From the NCBI GenBank assembly GCA_030765065.1, contig CM060979.1, positions 107,868,350 to 107,932,349 on the forward strand: a stretch of 64,000 bases of DNA, read 5' to 3'. The first letter of the stretch is position 1. Each line of letters opens with the position of its first letter. This DNA is from Deroplatys truncata. Its lineage: Eukaryota > Arthropoda > Insecta > Mantodea > Mantidae. Positions 11,692 to 24,284 of this stretch are shown in pieces. The notes beneath the pieces were generated by a model that saw nothing but the letters and a program-made list of their open reading frames with translations, did no database searches and was not told the origin of the DNA. The translations under genes and the position numbers were made by a program.

Positions 11692-12731
11692 GATATTAGC
11701 AATTTATTTTCTTTCGCAACTGTTCATTATCGACAAATTCAGCTTTTAATTGAAACAGTTGAATGTTGTTTCCACTAAGTCCGTGTTGCCTAAGTAGAAA
11801 TAATTTCTAGAAAATGGTTTTATTGTTATTATAAAATAGTAGAACAATTGCTTATTGCATAGATAGTATAATATATAACATAAGGAATACGGGTGAAACA
11901 GTAATAAGTAGAAAAACACACTTAGGTAAGATGTTTTTATCTTAAAATTCTGAACACGTATAGGTGATCTATAAGCCTCTCCTTCCGTTTTTTGAAGTTT
12001 TAATTTTTTAAGGGTATATTCATATCACTAGAAAGATAAAGTCTCCAAGTTTCGTGAGCTCTTTCCAGCTGTCACACATTAATACGGTATTCAATTTACT
12101 TCCGTCAATGCTTCAGAGTCTCGCGGTCGACATGGTTGATGTAAAATCCCCATTAATAGCTAACAACAAAGGCACACCCACTTTCAGGATATAGATGCTG
12201 GCTTAAACAATGCTCATCCTTAAGTTTGCTGTGGGCCCAATGACGTTGCTCTTGTAATCAATGTTTGTTTTTATTTGACATTTTGGTTTAACTCCACACG
12301 GTGTAGGTATTCTGTTTTTCTAGAAAATCCTCTTGGTTTATTTCAGGAGGCACGTTTTCTATTGCAATATCAGCCTGCATACAAATGAAGCCGCATGTTA
12401 ACGTGGAGTCGGCATCAACTACACCAGCTACTACATGTGTGATCTTTAATTTGAGGTGGAAAAGGGGCGCGGAGGAATGGCCTTGGATATCTAATGGAAA
12501 AATAAAATTAATATAATACATACAATCGATTTAACTTTCTCTAAATAATGTAATTTATTGTTATACCTATTAAATACGTTTTGATATGTAAAAGCCTGGC
12601 TCTATTGGTTTTCTGATAAATGTTGGAAGAATCATCTCAATACTTATTTTGTTGAAGGTGCACAGGAGGAAATAAGAGTCCCACACGGCAGTCAGTTACG
12701 TATGTTTTCTTATTTTTGCATTTCCTTATGC
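11692..12731. other. Unassigned AT-rich DNA
   Basis: About 1 kb with no supported feature; the 77-codon minus frame at 12,288-12,521 has no family resemblance. Confidence 0.35.
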
Positions 12732-12748
12732 TGTATTTGTTGAATTGA

Positions 12749-13127
12749 AGGCGGCGCCGTGGCCGAGTGGTTAGACCGCTCGCCTCCCACCGAGGCGGCC
12801 CGGGTTCAATCCCAGGGACCTGCATGTGGGATTTGTGGTGGACGAAACGGCGTCTGGGCGGGTTTTCTCCGGGTTCTCCGGTTTCCCCCACCATTCATTC
12901 CACCAACTGCTCCATCATCACCTTTCCTTTCATCCATTTCACCAACATTTCGTTTCATCTACTTCCTTCTTCCCATACCAGGCATCGGGCTGATCCCCCA
13001 TCCTGGATGCTCTATCTGATCCATGAGTGTCTGCTCCTCGACGGGCCTCTGACCCCAGGCACCCGCTTGTAAGTCCTGGGGGGGTGTAAGTCATACATAA
13101 GAAGAGGGTAAACAGATAATGGATGAA
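12749..13127 (+). mobile_element. SINE-1, young tRNA-like SINE with 17-bp TSD
   Basis: The head resembles a Leu/Ser-type tRNA: TGGCCGAGTGGTTAGACC (A box) near 12,769 and GGGTTCAATCCC (B box) near 12,803, with the GC-rich arm between them. The body contains CGGGTTTTCTCCGGGTTCTC, a motif type I associate with SINEs of many invertebrates. The element is flanked by an exact 17-bp duplication, TGTATTTGTTGAATTGA, at 12,732-12,748 and 13,128-13,144. Perfect flanks imply a fairly recent LINE-mediated insertion. The frames of 85-101 codons crossing it on both strands are by-products of its GC content. It is a SINE, not a functional tRNA: the cloverleaf is followed by ~300 bp of body. Confidence 0.9.
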
Positions 13128-13199
13128 TGTATTTGTTGAATTGAGTTGAGCAACTGACGAAAAGAAGATCCGATAGTTTATTCTATAACTCCTTAAAAC

Positions 13200-13895
13200 C
13201 ATGTTGGGATGTAAATATTTTTACTACCCATGAAAAACGGTACAAAATAAGAATAAAATACATGATTCCCTTATATTATTTATATCATCTGTATTTATTA
13301 TTTTAGAATTGACAAGCTTCTTTCTGCTAAAGCAGATAACGATTTCGATTAAAAAATCATATATTAAAAATATTTACTTGATAAATAAAATGTATATCTT
13401 GAATTTTCTGGGAATAGCTTTTGAAGTGTTCATTTGGAAGAAATTTTGTATAACTGGTAAACGTTAAGCGATAGGGAAAAATTACTATATAAAAATGCAG
13501 AGCTCTTTAAAACACACATTTTATTTAAATAAGTCTTTTATGGTATAAGACGTTTCTGAAATATTCGTTAATTAAGGTTAGAATTGTGGATTTCTTAGTC
13601 ATCCTCTTAAAGTCCTTTCGATATTCAGTTGTTTCTCTTGTTGCATGTAAACAGTATGGAATTTTAAGGCTAGCATATAGCGTCCAGTCTTAAACGTTTG
13701 ACTATCTATGTCTTCTTTGTAACTATAACGAAATGTGTAAGGCAGCTATTTCTGCAAAGGTTTATTTGGATTAAAATGCAGTAGGTAGAAAAGTAAGCTT
13801 GAGTAAGATTAAGTTGTTTAGTCACTAATAAAAGTTAGAGGATAGAAAGGTATGTGAATGTCTCATATCAGATTTTTTTAAGTACGATTTCCAAA
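13200..13895 (-). repeat. Rep-A, reverse copy of the second subfamily
   Basis: Read in reverse, this holds Rep-A blocks such as TATATCTTGAATTTTCTGGGAATAG (split across 13,392-13,416) and AACTGGTAAACG near 13,450. It closely parallels 32,560-33,120: both have AACAGTATGGAATTTTAAGG, GCATATAG(C/T)GTCCAGT and TATAACGAAATGTGTAA, which the main cluster units lack. It ends in the family joint, with GTTAGAGGATAGAAAGG then ATCAGATTTTTTTAAGTACG, at 13,840-13,890. Confidence 0.7.
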
Positions 13896-15903
13896 TTGTT
13901 GGAAGGTAAAGGCTTTCCATGCTTTTTGCAGAGTAGATGAGAAAGACATTTCCCCCATTTTCAAACACTTTTACGCGCATATACGTTGTGAAGTATACGA
14001 AATCTAAGGTTGTATTAACCTTGAGGTAAGCAAGGTTAACAGATGATATGCAGTTTTATAGCACATCGCTTATCCCATAAACTATATGTGCACTATAAGT
14101 CCTAGTACAGGATGACCCTATTCAGGGTTTTTTACCGGAGGGAACACGAGGTTAATCCATCTCTCATTTTGTTCTTCGGTTTGCCTACCCTCCAAGGAGT
14201 TTCTGTCCTATTAGCACTGTTGTCGTAAAGTCCAAAGTCCAGCCTGCCCAACATGTGAATTTGGAGGAATAAATGAGGAGAGTTGCAGTGGTATCATAAA
14301 TACGCTGCTCTAACTCAATACTTCGGATCATTTCCATTGACAGCAGCTCGTACATGGACGTGTCGCCACTTGTCTACCTTTTATATGTGTGGGATTTTCA
14401 GTCAATTAATACATGTTCCTTATTCATTTCACACATACAATTCTAATATGATAAACTATCTTATAATAGCTTACCAGAGGAATTCAATTTACTATCAACT
14501 TTAGCTCCACTCAACTAAAGTGTTTTCGTAAGCTTATACACCTTGTCTAACGTTTTATGCTCTTAAGAAGAGGGGGAAAAACGCTCTGGTGTCTCGTGCA
14601 TGATATGCATAATAAGCGCACCTAGGAAAGTCTCTGTTGTCTCAAACAATTTATGCAAGACAAGGAAGCCCCTCTTTCTTTTGCGTCAGGCCTTTGTGAC
14701 TGGTAGCTAGAACAACGTTTAAACTGCAGCCATGTGCAGACTTCCAGGTTGCTGCACTTTCACGATCTAGACCAGAAAAGAGGATATTTTTATCGTGATT
14801 TTTACGTCAAGTTCAAAGCAAGAATAAAAAAAGCAGAAGTCGTGACCTTTACATCCGACATTTACCAGATGAAGGGGTCGTTCCCGAAAAGGATTATCTC
14901 GGAATGAGAGCACCTTTAGAGGAAGAGGAAACTTTGGGATTTAGTTGCTGTAACTTAATTTTTTAAGCACTTAGAGAGAAAGTCATCTAACGCACGTAAT
15001 AAATGCTTTATGCTTTCCATTTAGTTTTCATATCCGAAAAGGGGTTTCCTTCTTTTATGTTATATTTATACATCATCTTATTTTAACGAAAGAAGGATGA
15101 TGCACATCTACTTGCATGTGGAAAATAACTCTGACCTGTGAAGCATAAACAGCTCAATAAGCTATGCTCTTTAAAACCTCCAACTGCACAAATGAATATA
15201 CATTTGAACTTAAAGCCTGAGGCAAAGGTATCTTGGTAAAATCTAATGCGAATTGCATTTCAAGCCTTTCCTAATTACTAGTTGAGCATTTTGCAAAATT
15301 AGAACAAAGAAATCTCGTAACAAACGTAGTGTTAATAAGCGACCCACAAATAAGCGCAAACCAAGTGTAAAAGAAAACGTATTTATATGATTAAATGCTA
15401 TGTTATTGAAAAGCTGAATTTGCGAATGTTGGTGTCATTGCCGAGATTCGTACTTTCTTACCGGATTCTTTAGATACGGATCTTCAGCTTACCAGGTCGA
15501 TGCTCCATCACTGATCGACCATGACGGATCTATCCCAACGTGCAAAGGATACACTACGATGTATCGTTTAATTTTTAGGCTACTAGGTAATAACACTGTA
15601 GCCCAATAAATTAATTTATAGGCGCTGAAATACTTACCTTCCTCTTCAGCTGGCTCCCAAACTTCTGAAGATACAAGGAACTCTCACATTACCCATCCCT
15701 ATTCCGATAAAATATCGTTACTAGGCCCTCGAACAAGGCCAGCCTATACTTATCATTCGATGCCCAAGAACTTGATACTTCCCTTCTTACTTGCGGGATA
15801 TGATTACGATGGCGAACTGCTTATCTCTGGAGTTTCAAATTAGGTGAGTATGCAAGGCAGGGGCGGAGAAAACGGGGCTCGCGTGTTATTTGCCTCTCCT
15901 AGA
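13896..15903. other. Unassigned AT-rich DNA
   Basis: About 2 kb without a supported gene. A possible very decayed tRNA-like head on the minus strand near 15,435-15,530 is too weak to call. Confidence 0.35.
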
Positions 15904-16284
15904 GTCGGCCATCGAACGAGTTTGACCATTAATTTGTACCATTTATGCCTTAGAACACAACTGAACTCTTGCACACGGGCTAGTTGGGTATATTAGAGTT
16001 CGATCGGCGTCCTGCTCTCAGTCCATTCCAAACGAGTTGTGTATCATTTCCTTACGAAGGTCCTGTGTGGCCAGATACAAGTGAAGGCTGTCTGTTTGCT
16101 TCACTGACATGTTTGTAGCACCGTGCCTTATGCGCAGCCTAAGTTCGCGTGGTATTTCGGGATGGAGGCGAGTAACACCAACTAAAAATATTTTTCTGTA
16201 ATTAAATTGAGGAGTTTATCAGCTCGAACATAAAACCTGAAGAAGTGATCTATGGAAGCGCTTCAGAATTATTGTCGATAACAT

Positions 16285-16318
<34 letters not shown>

Positions 16319-17170
16319 TGTTTAGAAGTATTCATAGATTTACTTTTAAGAAAACTTCCTTTGATCTTATTTTTATAGCATTTCAGGTTTCATATTGAAA
16401 AACATTAAGGTGCTTCCAAGTATCCTTAGTTTTCCGGTAGAAATTTTTCTAATTAGTGACTTTATTCTCAGATTTGTTAATCGCATCTGGTTAAAACAAA
16501 ATGCAATTTTAGGTACAACAAACATTATTTCAGTAGTGGGCTTAATTGCACATAGCATTAATTTAAGGCAACTTAATGAGAATTGCTTTGTGTTGAAGGT
16601 TCATATATAATAGTTTGCTTTAATGACAGTTATGTAAAGTATTTCTTGAGTTTAAGGAATAATCATTATTTAACTTATTGTATTGTATACAGTTTGTAAT
16701 GTTTAACTAAATGCTTATACACATGACTCTGATTTTTTCCCCTTTTTTTCCCCTTTACAGAAATTCTGAATAAAATTATATATAAAACCTGTATAATATT
16801 TTTATTTAGATTTTTGTTTGTGTCACACGGTAACGAAAGAAAAGAACCTGACAAAATGGAATTTGGTATCATAATGTCGTAAAAGAAGTTTTCACCTAAA
16901 GTAGGTAGAAACAAAGTTGAAAACGTAGAAACATGGCATATGATGTTATTTTAATTCATTTGCCTTAACACACTGAAGTGTTTATGCCTGAAGACACAGC
17001 TATGATGCGAACTGTTGAACGAGCGAATACTCGAGCGCTTAAATATCTTATTTCCCAGAGAGCGCATAAATGAAGCAGAGTTCGGTATACTCGCTTTTCG
17101 GAGTTGGGCTCGAAGGAACGAGCGAGTCTCATGTACCATATGAAACGAAGGATTAAAACGCACGTACTTG
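15904..17170 (+). repeat. Long direct duplication, copy A
   Basis: Two blocks here recur in the same order about 2.5 kb downstream. Block 1 (15,904-16,190) has CATCGAACGAGTTT, TTGTACCATTTATGC and GAACACAACT. Block 2 (16,625-17,170) has TTTAACTAAATGCTTATACA, CAGAAATTC(T/C)GAAT, GTAGGTAGAAACAAAGT, GAACGAGCGA and GAACGAGCGAGTCT. Identity by eye is about 65-80%, so the duplication is old. A 420-bp stretch between the blocks, including a trinucleotide array, does not match the other copy. The short motif ACGAGCGAG / CGAACGAG recurs several times. Function unknown; a promoter, an LTR pair or a plain segmental duplication are all possible. Confidence 0.6.
16286..16318. repeat. (AAT)n microsatellite
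   Basis: Perfect trinucleotide run of about eleven units inside duplication copy A; absent from copy B. Confidence 0.95.
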
Positions 17171-18406
17171 ACAGCTCTTGCCTCGTCCTCTTTTGCTGGG
17201 GGACCGATTGTTTTATAGGTATACTAGGTGTTGCATATATGGCGATTTGGCGAACGTAGGCACCACTGAGCTAAGGGAACATAAAGGTTATGGTGGGTCA
17301 AATGTACGCAATTATGACAATTTAGGGAAGTCTATTTCACTTTGAGGAATCGAAAGAATGCTTATATCAGAAGTCAGTTTGTATTGTAATGGTATTATGC
17401 GTTAAAAAGAAAGATTTTAACATGCTGAAGTATTTTCCATTAGATGATGCACCAAAGGAAGCATTATAAAAGGAAAGCGTGAACATAGAACGAAGGTTTT
17501 GACAACCGCTAATGATAAATATAAACATTTTTGACCCACATTGAATATTTTAATGAACTCTACCTTATCTTTGCAGTAGGGCTTCCCAGGTATTTAAAAT
17601 TGTACATGAATGAAAAATACTTCAGACAGTGCACAGGAGCTTCATGACTTAATTTGTTTTGTTACTACCTCAAATTTATAATATTTTAATGAAAATGATT
17701 AAGAACCGTTTTTGGAAAACGTAAGAAAACGAAATATTTTAGTAAATAAAAGGTTATTTGGGAGTATTTTCGTGAATACCTCGTCACGCATACAATTCCC
17801 TATATTTGTTTTTTCATTCTTCAGATGTATTCAAAGCATTTATTTAGTAAAATATCGATTTTGAATTTTTGAGTGCATTGCAATACTTCCTTTCCTTTGA
17901 TCTCGAAACGTAAGTTTACGCCTCTAGTGCACCTGATATGCAGAATTTGTTGTTAAAACTGCTGGGATATACATAAAGTGTTTAAGTAGTTTTCCACTAT
18001 ATTGAATAGTGTCAATACCATCCGCAAAAACATATTTGTGGAAAACAATTGCAATAGTTTCTTCATGTATTTTCAGGATGTATAGGTCCTTTCTGTTCTA
18101 CTACCTACCTCTACTATGTGTGTTTTAAACGTGATCATAACATGAATGAAATAGAACAAAAAGGAAAAGAAATAAAGATTATGAAATGAACAGTGTACAG
18201 CACACTCGCACCGAATGCACCGGCCTGCGGCAAGTCGAGGAGCGAAAGTCAAGTCTCCCCGGTGACGATCAGGAAATCGGAACGTGCAATGTCATGACTA
18301 AATCTGAAGGCCTGGACAGCGAGCGTAAGAAGTTAACTGTATCGCGAACCACATTTAGCGACTTGTTTACAACAACTGATAAGGAAAAGATAATGCACTC
18401 TAGAGC
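17171..18406. other. Spacer between duplication copies
   Basis: About 1.2 kb of AT-rich DNA. Only the end, near 18,186-18,400, is less AT-rich and open on both strands (100 and 61 codons); I recognise no family there. Confidence 0.35.
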
Positions 18407-19366
18407 TGTCCATCGAACGAGTTTTGGACACTATTTTGTACCATTTATGCTTCGAACACAACTTAGCTCCTGCATACGGACGAGTTAGGTGTACTGCTTC
18501 CCGAGCAGTGTCTCTCAAACATTCTCAAACTCTCTCAGACCATTCCGTTTGGTATACCGAAGGAGTATATGTCTCATTTCCTGTTCGAACGTCCAGAGTG
18601 ACCAGACCCAAGGGGAAGGCCCAGTCTGTTTACTTCACTAGTGTTGTTGCCCTCCTTATACGTAGTTGAATTTCGCGGGATAATGTAGTTGAATGATACA
18701 AGTGAAATGCAGGCGCAATGTATGCAGTAACAGTGAATTGGTAACAGTAATACGCTTCGTCGGCTGTTTTACAATTAGTTTATTATTCGGCTATTGTGTA
18801 TGTAGATTATGAGGTATAGTCTTGCTTTGAAGGCATGATAAAATTTCAACTTTGCTAGAATTTGTGTTGGGAATTGTTTCCTAAACCACAGACTGTTAGT
18901 TCGCATTGGGCCTTCTATACACTCTTCCAGTCTCTGAAAGAGATCGTTAAACTATTCCTTAAACACTAAATTACTCATCTCTTTGTGATAATCACCACTA
19001 CTTTTATACTGGAACACTAAATCTTCCCCTTCTATGAACCCATATTTGGCCTACTTGTCATGGCAGATCATTAGATAATGTTCCTTTACCTAATGGAATC
19101 TTTAGACCACCATTTCATTTAGAATCATGTCAGATAAAACTTCTAGCGCGGTTTTGATTTACCCTAGTCTCATCATTGTAAATTAAGGACGAGGGTGTTC
19201 TTCTGGACTTTAAAGAATAACCATTATTTCATTTTTGTATTATAATATATAATCTGTAATATTTAACTAAATGCTTATACAGACGACTTGAGTTGTGTTT
19301 TCTTCCCACAGAAATTCCGAATGAAATTCTATATTAAACTCTTTTACATATCTATTTTATAAGTAT

Positions 19367-19415
<49 letters not shown>

Positions 19416-19795
19416 TTAGACGTAATGATAAAACAAAGCTTGAAAATGGAATTTGTATATCATAATGTGGTAAAATAAATCTTGACGGTAACAATAGGTA
19501 GAAACAAAGTCGAAAACGCAGTACCATGGGTTAGGCGACTGTCATCCTTTGCTTAACGCATGAAGCAATACGCGGACAACACTACTATTATGCAAACTCA
19601 CGAACGAGCGAAACCTCGAACGAGTAGATACCCATTTCTCACAAGAGCGCATGTGAACCAGAAGCTCGACCATAATTGGATATGGATATATTCGTTGATG
19701 CTATCCGAACGAGTTGGGCTGGAAGAAACGAGCGAGTCTGATTGCGTACCATACGAAACGAACGAGTAAAGCGCATGTCCTTGACAGTTCTGGTA
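18407..19795 (+). repeat. Long direct duplication, copy B
   Basis: Counterpart of 15,904-17,170. Block 1 is 18,407-18,690 and block 2 is 19,205-19,795, with the same motif order as copy A: CATCGAACGAGTTT, TTGTACCATTTATGCT, then AACTAAATGCTTATACAGAC, CACAGAAATTCCGAAT, TAGGTAGAAACAAAGTCG and AAACGAGCGAGTCTG. The 500 bp between its blocks are unrelated to the corresponding interval in copy A. An (AT)n run expanded inside block 2. CGAACGAG-type motifs are denser here (19,598-19,765) than in copy A. Confidence 0.6.
19371..19410. repeat. (AT)n microsatellite
   Basis: Uninterrupted AT dinucleotide run of about 20 units inside duplication copy B. Confidence 0.95.
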
Positions 19796-20459
19796 CACTC
19801 CTGTCAATTCCGTAATGCGTACAGCATTAGCGTATCGCAGGACAACGAACCATAGCTTAGTACCTCTCAACCTGAAACCGCCTCCACCTAATGTTTCCCT
19901 GTCTAAACCTCCAGGCTTAGTGATGACGTTACCAGACAAAGGAGACGTGCGTGCATATTTGTTAATTCCCTACTACCCAAAAATAAACCCATTCCTACCT
20001 ACATATATACAACTTTCCACACTCATACACATGGTGATATAACATCATGTCACATTAGTGAGATAATTTATTTTAATGCATTATGCCTGGAAATAGATAA
20101 ATAATAAATAATTTAAACATGCTAATACAGTAATGCTGTGTGTATTTTTGAAAAATAAATTTATGAACCTTCCATTTCTTTGGCAAACCCCCTTTCTTTC
20201 GAGTTTAACATATTCCAAACTCAAACATGTCAAATCTATGTTTTCAAATTAGGCAACACGATGGTAATACACTATAGACCTATGTATTAATTTCCCAAGT
20301 TTACTTGCCTATCGCGACAGCTCTTCAGTATTTTCGGCAAATTTTAGCAATAGCTCTCGAAGCGTAACGTGCTCCACGTTACTATCAACAAGGACTGGTT
20401 ACTACATTAAATTTTATAAAGGCTTTAATATTTAAAGTTTCGTCCCTTCATCAATATCT
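19796..20459. other. Unassigned AT-rich DNA
   Basis: No supported feature; a 75-codon plus frame at 19,815-20,042 runs out of duplication copy B and has no family resemblance. Confidence 0.35.
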
Positions 20460-21480
20460 CGTCATCTTCTTCTTTTTACGGCTAAGGCCTTATGGACCTA
20501 TTCCATCTCCAAATTGAATTGAATTTTTCCCGCTATTCTTTTCTTGCGTCTTCTTATTCGCATTGTTGCTTGTAGGATACAATTGTATACAGTTTTTGTA
20601 ATTTTTGAAACTGGCATACGTCCTAAATGTTCTTTTCATCTAATTTGGAATTATTTTATTATTTCTAAAATGCTCTGTATTTTTAATTCTACTTTCTTTT
20701 TCTTTTCCTGCCTAGCAGTGTATATCCCACTACAAATCTTAAAATCTCATTTCGCTGCCATAAGTCCTCTTTCATCTTCCTTCCTTAGTACCCAGTTTTC
20801 GCTGCGTGTAGTAGACACGGCTATTAAGGCCATGACTTTGTAAAATTTTAATAAAGTCTCCTTTCGTACTTGTCTTCCTAATGCTCGGAGTACGGTTCCA
20901 CATAAGTAATTAAAAGATTTCAGCATGTCATCTATTTTAGAGTTTTTCTCCCCCATAAGCTACTTTAAATCCTGGTATTTGAATGTGTTTATCTGTTGTA
21001 TTATTTTATCATTTATTACATCTTTTTTTCCAATAGGCTGTGATTCCAAAAATGCCACTACTTTCCTCTTTTCAGTTGATATAATCATATAATACCTTTT
21101 AGCTATCTCATCTAATTTATTGATCCCTAACTGCACGTCATTTCCACTCCGACCTAAGATCACTTGGTCATATATGCGAATAAAGGAGTTGTAAAATTTC
21201 CATTATAAATTATAAACGTTTAATATTACATAACCAAGTTCTGTTTATCTTACCCATATAAAAGTGTGGGCGAAAGAGGGTATCCTTGTCGCACTCCATA
21301 GTTAATTTGTCATTTTCTCATTTCTATTCGGTATTTTTATTTGTACATATTCTAGTATTTTGATATAGTCTTTACTCTATCAAACGCTATTTTGTAGTCT
21401 ATAAAACGAGATAGGTTGGCAAATTAAATTGGGGACGTTTTTGAATAATGTAAGTAATCCAAACAATTTTAGTACTTCCC
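20460..21480 (-). mobile_element. RTE-type LINE fragment, RT core to C-terminus
   Basis: The minus strand gives successive pieces of an endonuclease-reverse transcriptase of the type common in insect genomes. A DYKIAFDRVK-like piece lies near 21,375-21,405 and GVRQGYPLSPTLL near 21,260-21,300. The active-site region reads RIYDQVILGRSGNDVQ near 21,140-21,180, where the family usually has a YADD-type box followed by QV or similar. Then come LDEIAKRYYMIISTEKRKVVAF and INDKIIQQINTFKYQ (20,960-21,163). The C-terminal domain reads LRALGRQVRKETLLKFYKVMALIAVSTTRSENWVLRKEDERGLMAA (split; 20,747-20,956). The element is 5'-truncated and in several frames, so it is dead. RTE affiliation is inferred from motif style. 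Confidence 0.8.
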
Positions 21481-23829
21481 TGGTGATTTTGAACATGCAA
21501 AGATCATTTTTACACAGTTGGGCTTTTACATGGCTCTGCAGCGTACTGTTGCGTACGCTGGAAGTGAATGGTAGAAAATCCAGGGAAAAAATAAATAAAA
21601 CAAAATAAACTAACTTTATATATAGTATGACGTATTATTATTTAATGTGCGTTTTAAATAAAACTTTGTCCCCCCTGTTTACTGATTAGGCTTGTTTTCA
21701 TGAGCTTCAGTATGAATCTACGAGAAAATCCAGTAATGTGGGCATGCAACTCTTGGTTACTCCGCTTTTCCCAGAAATTCACCTTAGTCTGAATATGTTA
21801 TTTTTTGAGAGCATAAATTAAAGAAAATGCCGTGATTTTGCTCTCATTTCTTCGATTTTGTAGATCTCTTTACCCAGCTTCAAATTGCAGCAGACTGCTT
21901 TAATTTAAATGCAACTTTCACAAATACAAGTAACTTTGCTGCGTTGCAGGCATTCCTAGTATGCGTAAAAATATTATAGGAACTGTTGCTTGTGACAGGA
22001 ATTAAGTAGCGACCGAGAAACGGAAAAAGGCCCAAAAATTACTAGTGAAACTAAGAAGTGTAGTGATAACATCAGTGTAATGTGTACGCCTAGTCAATTA
22101 AATTTGTCCTTAAGCCAGGAGCAATTGTATACATAGAATGTGGATCACATATGTGTGAATTAAGAAGCTGTAAATTAATACAGTAAAGTATTTGCAAATC
22201 ACAACGTTTTACCAAACGGTTTTGTCTTAATTACTAAATATTATGCATTGTAAACTGTTTAAAGGCGGTTTTATTCAGCTGATGTAAGTATTCAATGCCG
22301 AATTTTCTTTAAAAACTTACGGATAATCCATAACTGATGGAATGTCTGTGTTGAAGATGACAGCATTGCAGTGAGTAGCATTTCTTTTCCCCGAGGCAGA
22401 CGTTCCTCTATAACATGACTACATACCAGAACGAAGTTCCTTTGCTCTGTTGGTTAGGAATGTGTGCGTGCCTTGGCTTTTGACAGACTTCATTAAATGC
22501 TCAATGCGATATTTCCTGGGGAACATCAGGTGATAAGTTCAAGGAATACCAGAAGATCAGATGGAAAATATGGCCCTTCAATGTGTGCAAAACCGAATTC
22601 AACAAGTTTCAAATATTTTATAACAAAAAGTTTTTGTTTTGCTGGAATATCATAGTATGTTATTATAAAACTTGGTCCTTCCCTCCTAGATGGATCTTTA
22701 TTGCTGGGTATATTAAACTGTTATGATCTACTGGAAATACCAATCGAAGTACGTTCAAATTAACCACCCTGAGGAGCGCTACCTAATGGCTTCAGTAGTA
22801 ATGACTGTGAAAGGACCCTATGGTAAGAGCGCAAGCCATTTCTATGAGAGCCTGCGAGTTTCATGACGGTATCAAGGCGAAGTGAAAACATGAATTCTAT
22901 AGCTTCTAGACGAACATATTATTTCACAAGCTAACATTTCTTGTTGTATAACGCTGCGAAGTATAAAAAGAACTGTGCAGGAATTAAGGGCTTGAAATGC
23001 AGCTGGAAATCAATAATTAGTTTATATTTAAAGAATGCGATAAATATTATTTTATAAAGTTTAAGTACATCTGTGAAATGGCTTTAGAATTCTTGTGAGT
23101 CATTGCCCGGATGTTTATCTAAGCAGGGGTTTGATGGTATGATTTTTGGGGAAATGATCACCTCATGCTTGATATATGGGTGGATTATGCAATTCATGTT
23201 GAATTGTGTATACGTCAGTACTAGCTACGCACTAGTCAGTATTCTCGTTGGGTATTTACATTTAGAGAATTTGTTTTGACGGTTCGACACTCGGTCGATC
23301 ACTTGCCCTAGCAGGAGTCTGTACCGGACAGTTTTTTTAAATTTATTTTGTGCTAATAATTTCTGTTAGGCCCTGCGTACGACGAAGAAAGAACGCCGGC
23401 GCTGGTTTGGGCTAAATCATTACGTCACTATATATTATGCTCCTCGATATCGTTACTGGACTACTCACTGGTGATAATATTTTAGCAGCTATAATGAAAA
23501 ACAATTATCAGAAACTGCTTTGAATTACAAGCAAACAAACACCTAAGAAGTAGAATTTAATGTTAATTCTTCGAAAAGTAATGTGGAAGAATGCTCATTA
23601 AATATACTAATTTACAGAACTTAGAAGTTCATCTTTAACATAAGTAGAAAATAGAAGTAAGCTATTTTAGTAGGGTTGATTTTCAAACTGCGATTATTTG
23701 AATATCAAGGAAATTGTGGTCATACCCCCTTCAATATGTAGCTTTCTGAGAATGCAAATATTTTCAGATAGAGATATTGTTGAACTGGTAGCGCTGGTAT
23801 GAGTGCTTTACCCTATGAATGCGATCGTT
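21481..23829. other. Unassigned AT-rich DNA
   Basis: About 2.3 kb with no open frame above 60 codons and no recognised repeat. Confidence 0.4.
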
Positions 23830-24240
23830 TCAACGTTTCACATTAAAAGGAATCTCTGGTTAGTCCTTTCTGTACATCTTGAAGCAGAAAGATTTTGAAA
23901 CTACTCGTGTTAGAAGAAAAATGAATAAATGTCTGTTTGTTGGTTATTTTTAAGTAATCCAGTATTTTTAAATACTTATATCTTTCCAGCTTTTCTACCA
24001 CATACCTAGTAGATAGAGGAAATATTGTATTCCACCCAAAAACGTATTGTGGGGATTTCAAAGAAAAACATTTATTGAGCCTCCGAATAAAAATATAAGT
24101 TTTACAAAACGTATGTGCTTGGGTGTGGCTGTGGTTGTTAATAGCATAACTCAGAAACAAAAATGATTGAAAAACACCAAATTTGCGGTTTGAGTTCAGT
24201 ATTATTGAAAGATGCGACACAAAAGTATTTAAGAAAATCC
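23830..24240 (-). repeat. Rep-A, reverse fragment
   Basis: Carries the unit end in reverse: CTAGTAGATAGAGG, then GTATTCCACCCAAAAACG near 24,028, then a GTGGCTGTGGTTG tract where other copies have the CA/TG microsatellite, then CATAACTCAGAAACAAAAATG and AAAGATGCGACACAAAAGTA. Open for 125 codons on the minus strand (23,843-24,220). The equivalent region of the 28.5-kb copy is also open for 131 codons, but the residues agree only loosely. Confidence 0.7.
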
Positions 24241-24284
24241 TCTCGCCATAAACTGTAAAATCTAATTAGCTGAGTTTCATCAAC

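Noticed and set aside
12759-12830. Possible real tRNA-Leu/Ser gene
   Set aside because: It is followed by a ~300-bp SINE body and the whole unit has a 17-bp target duplication, so it is a SINE head.
15435-15530. tRNA-like SINE head on the minus strand
   Set aside because: Only loose A- and B-box resemblance, with extra sequence between the boxes, no second copy and no target duplication.
18186-18670. 100-codon frame as a small gene
   Set aside because: It partly lies in the diverged direct duplication; the counterpart at 15.9 kb does not keep the frame.
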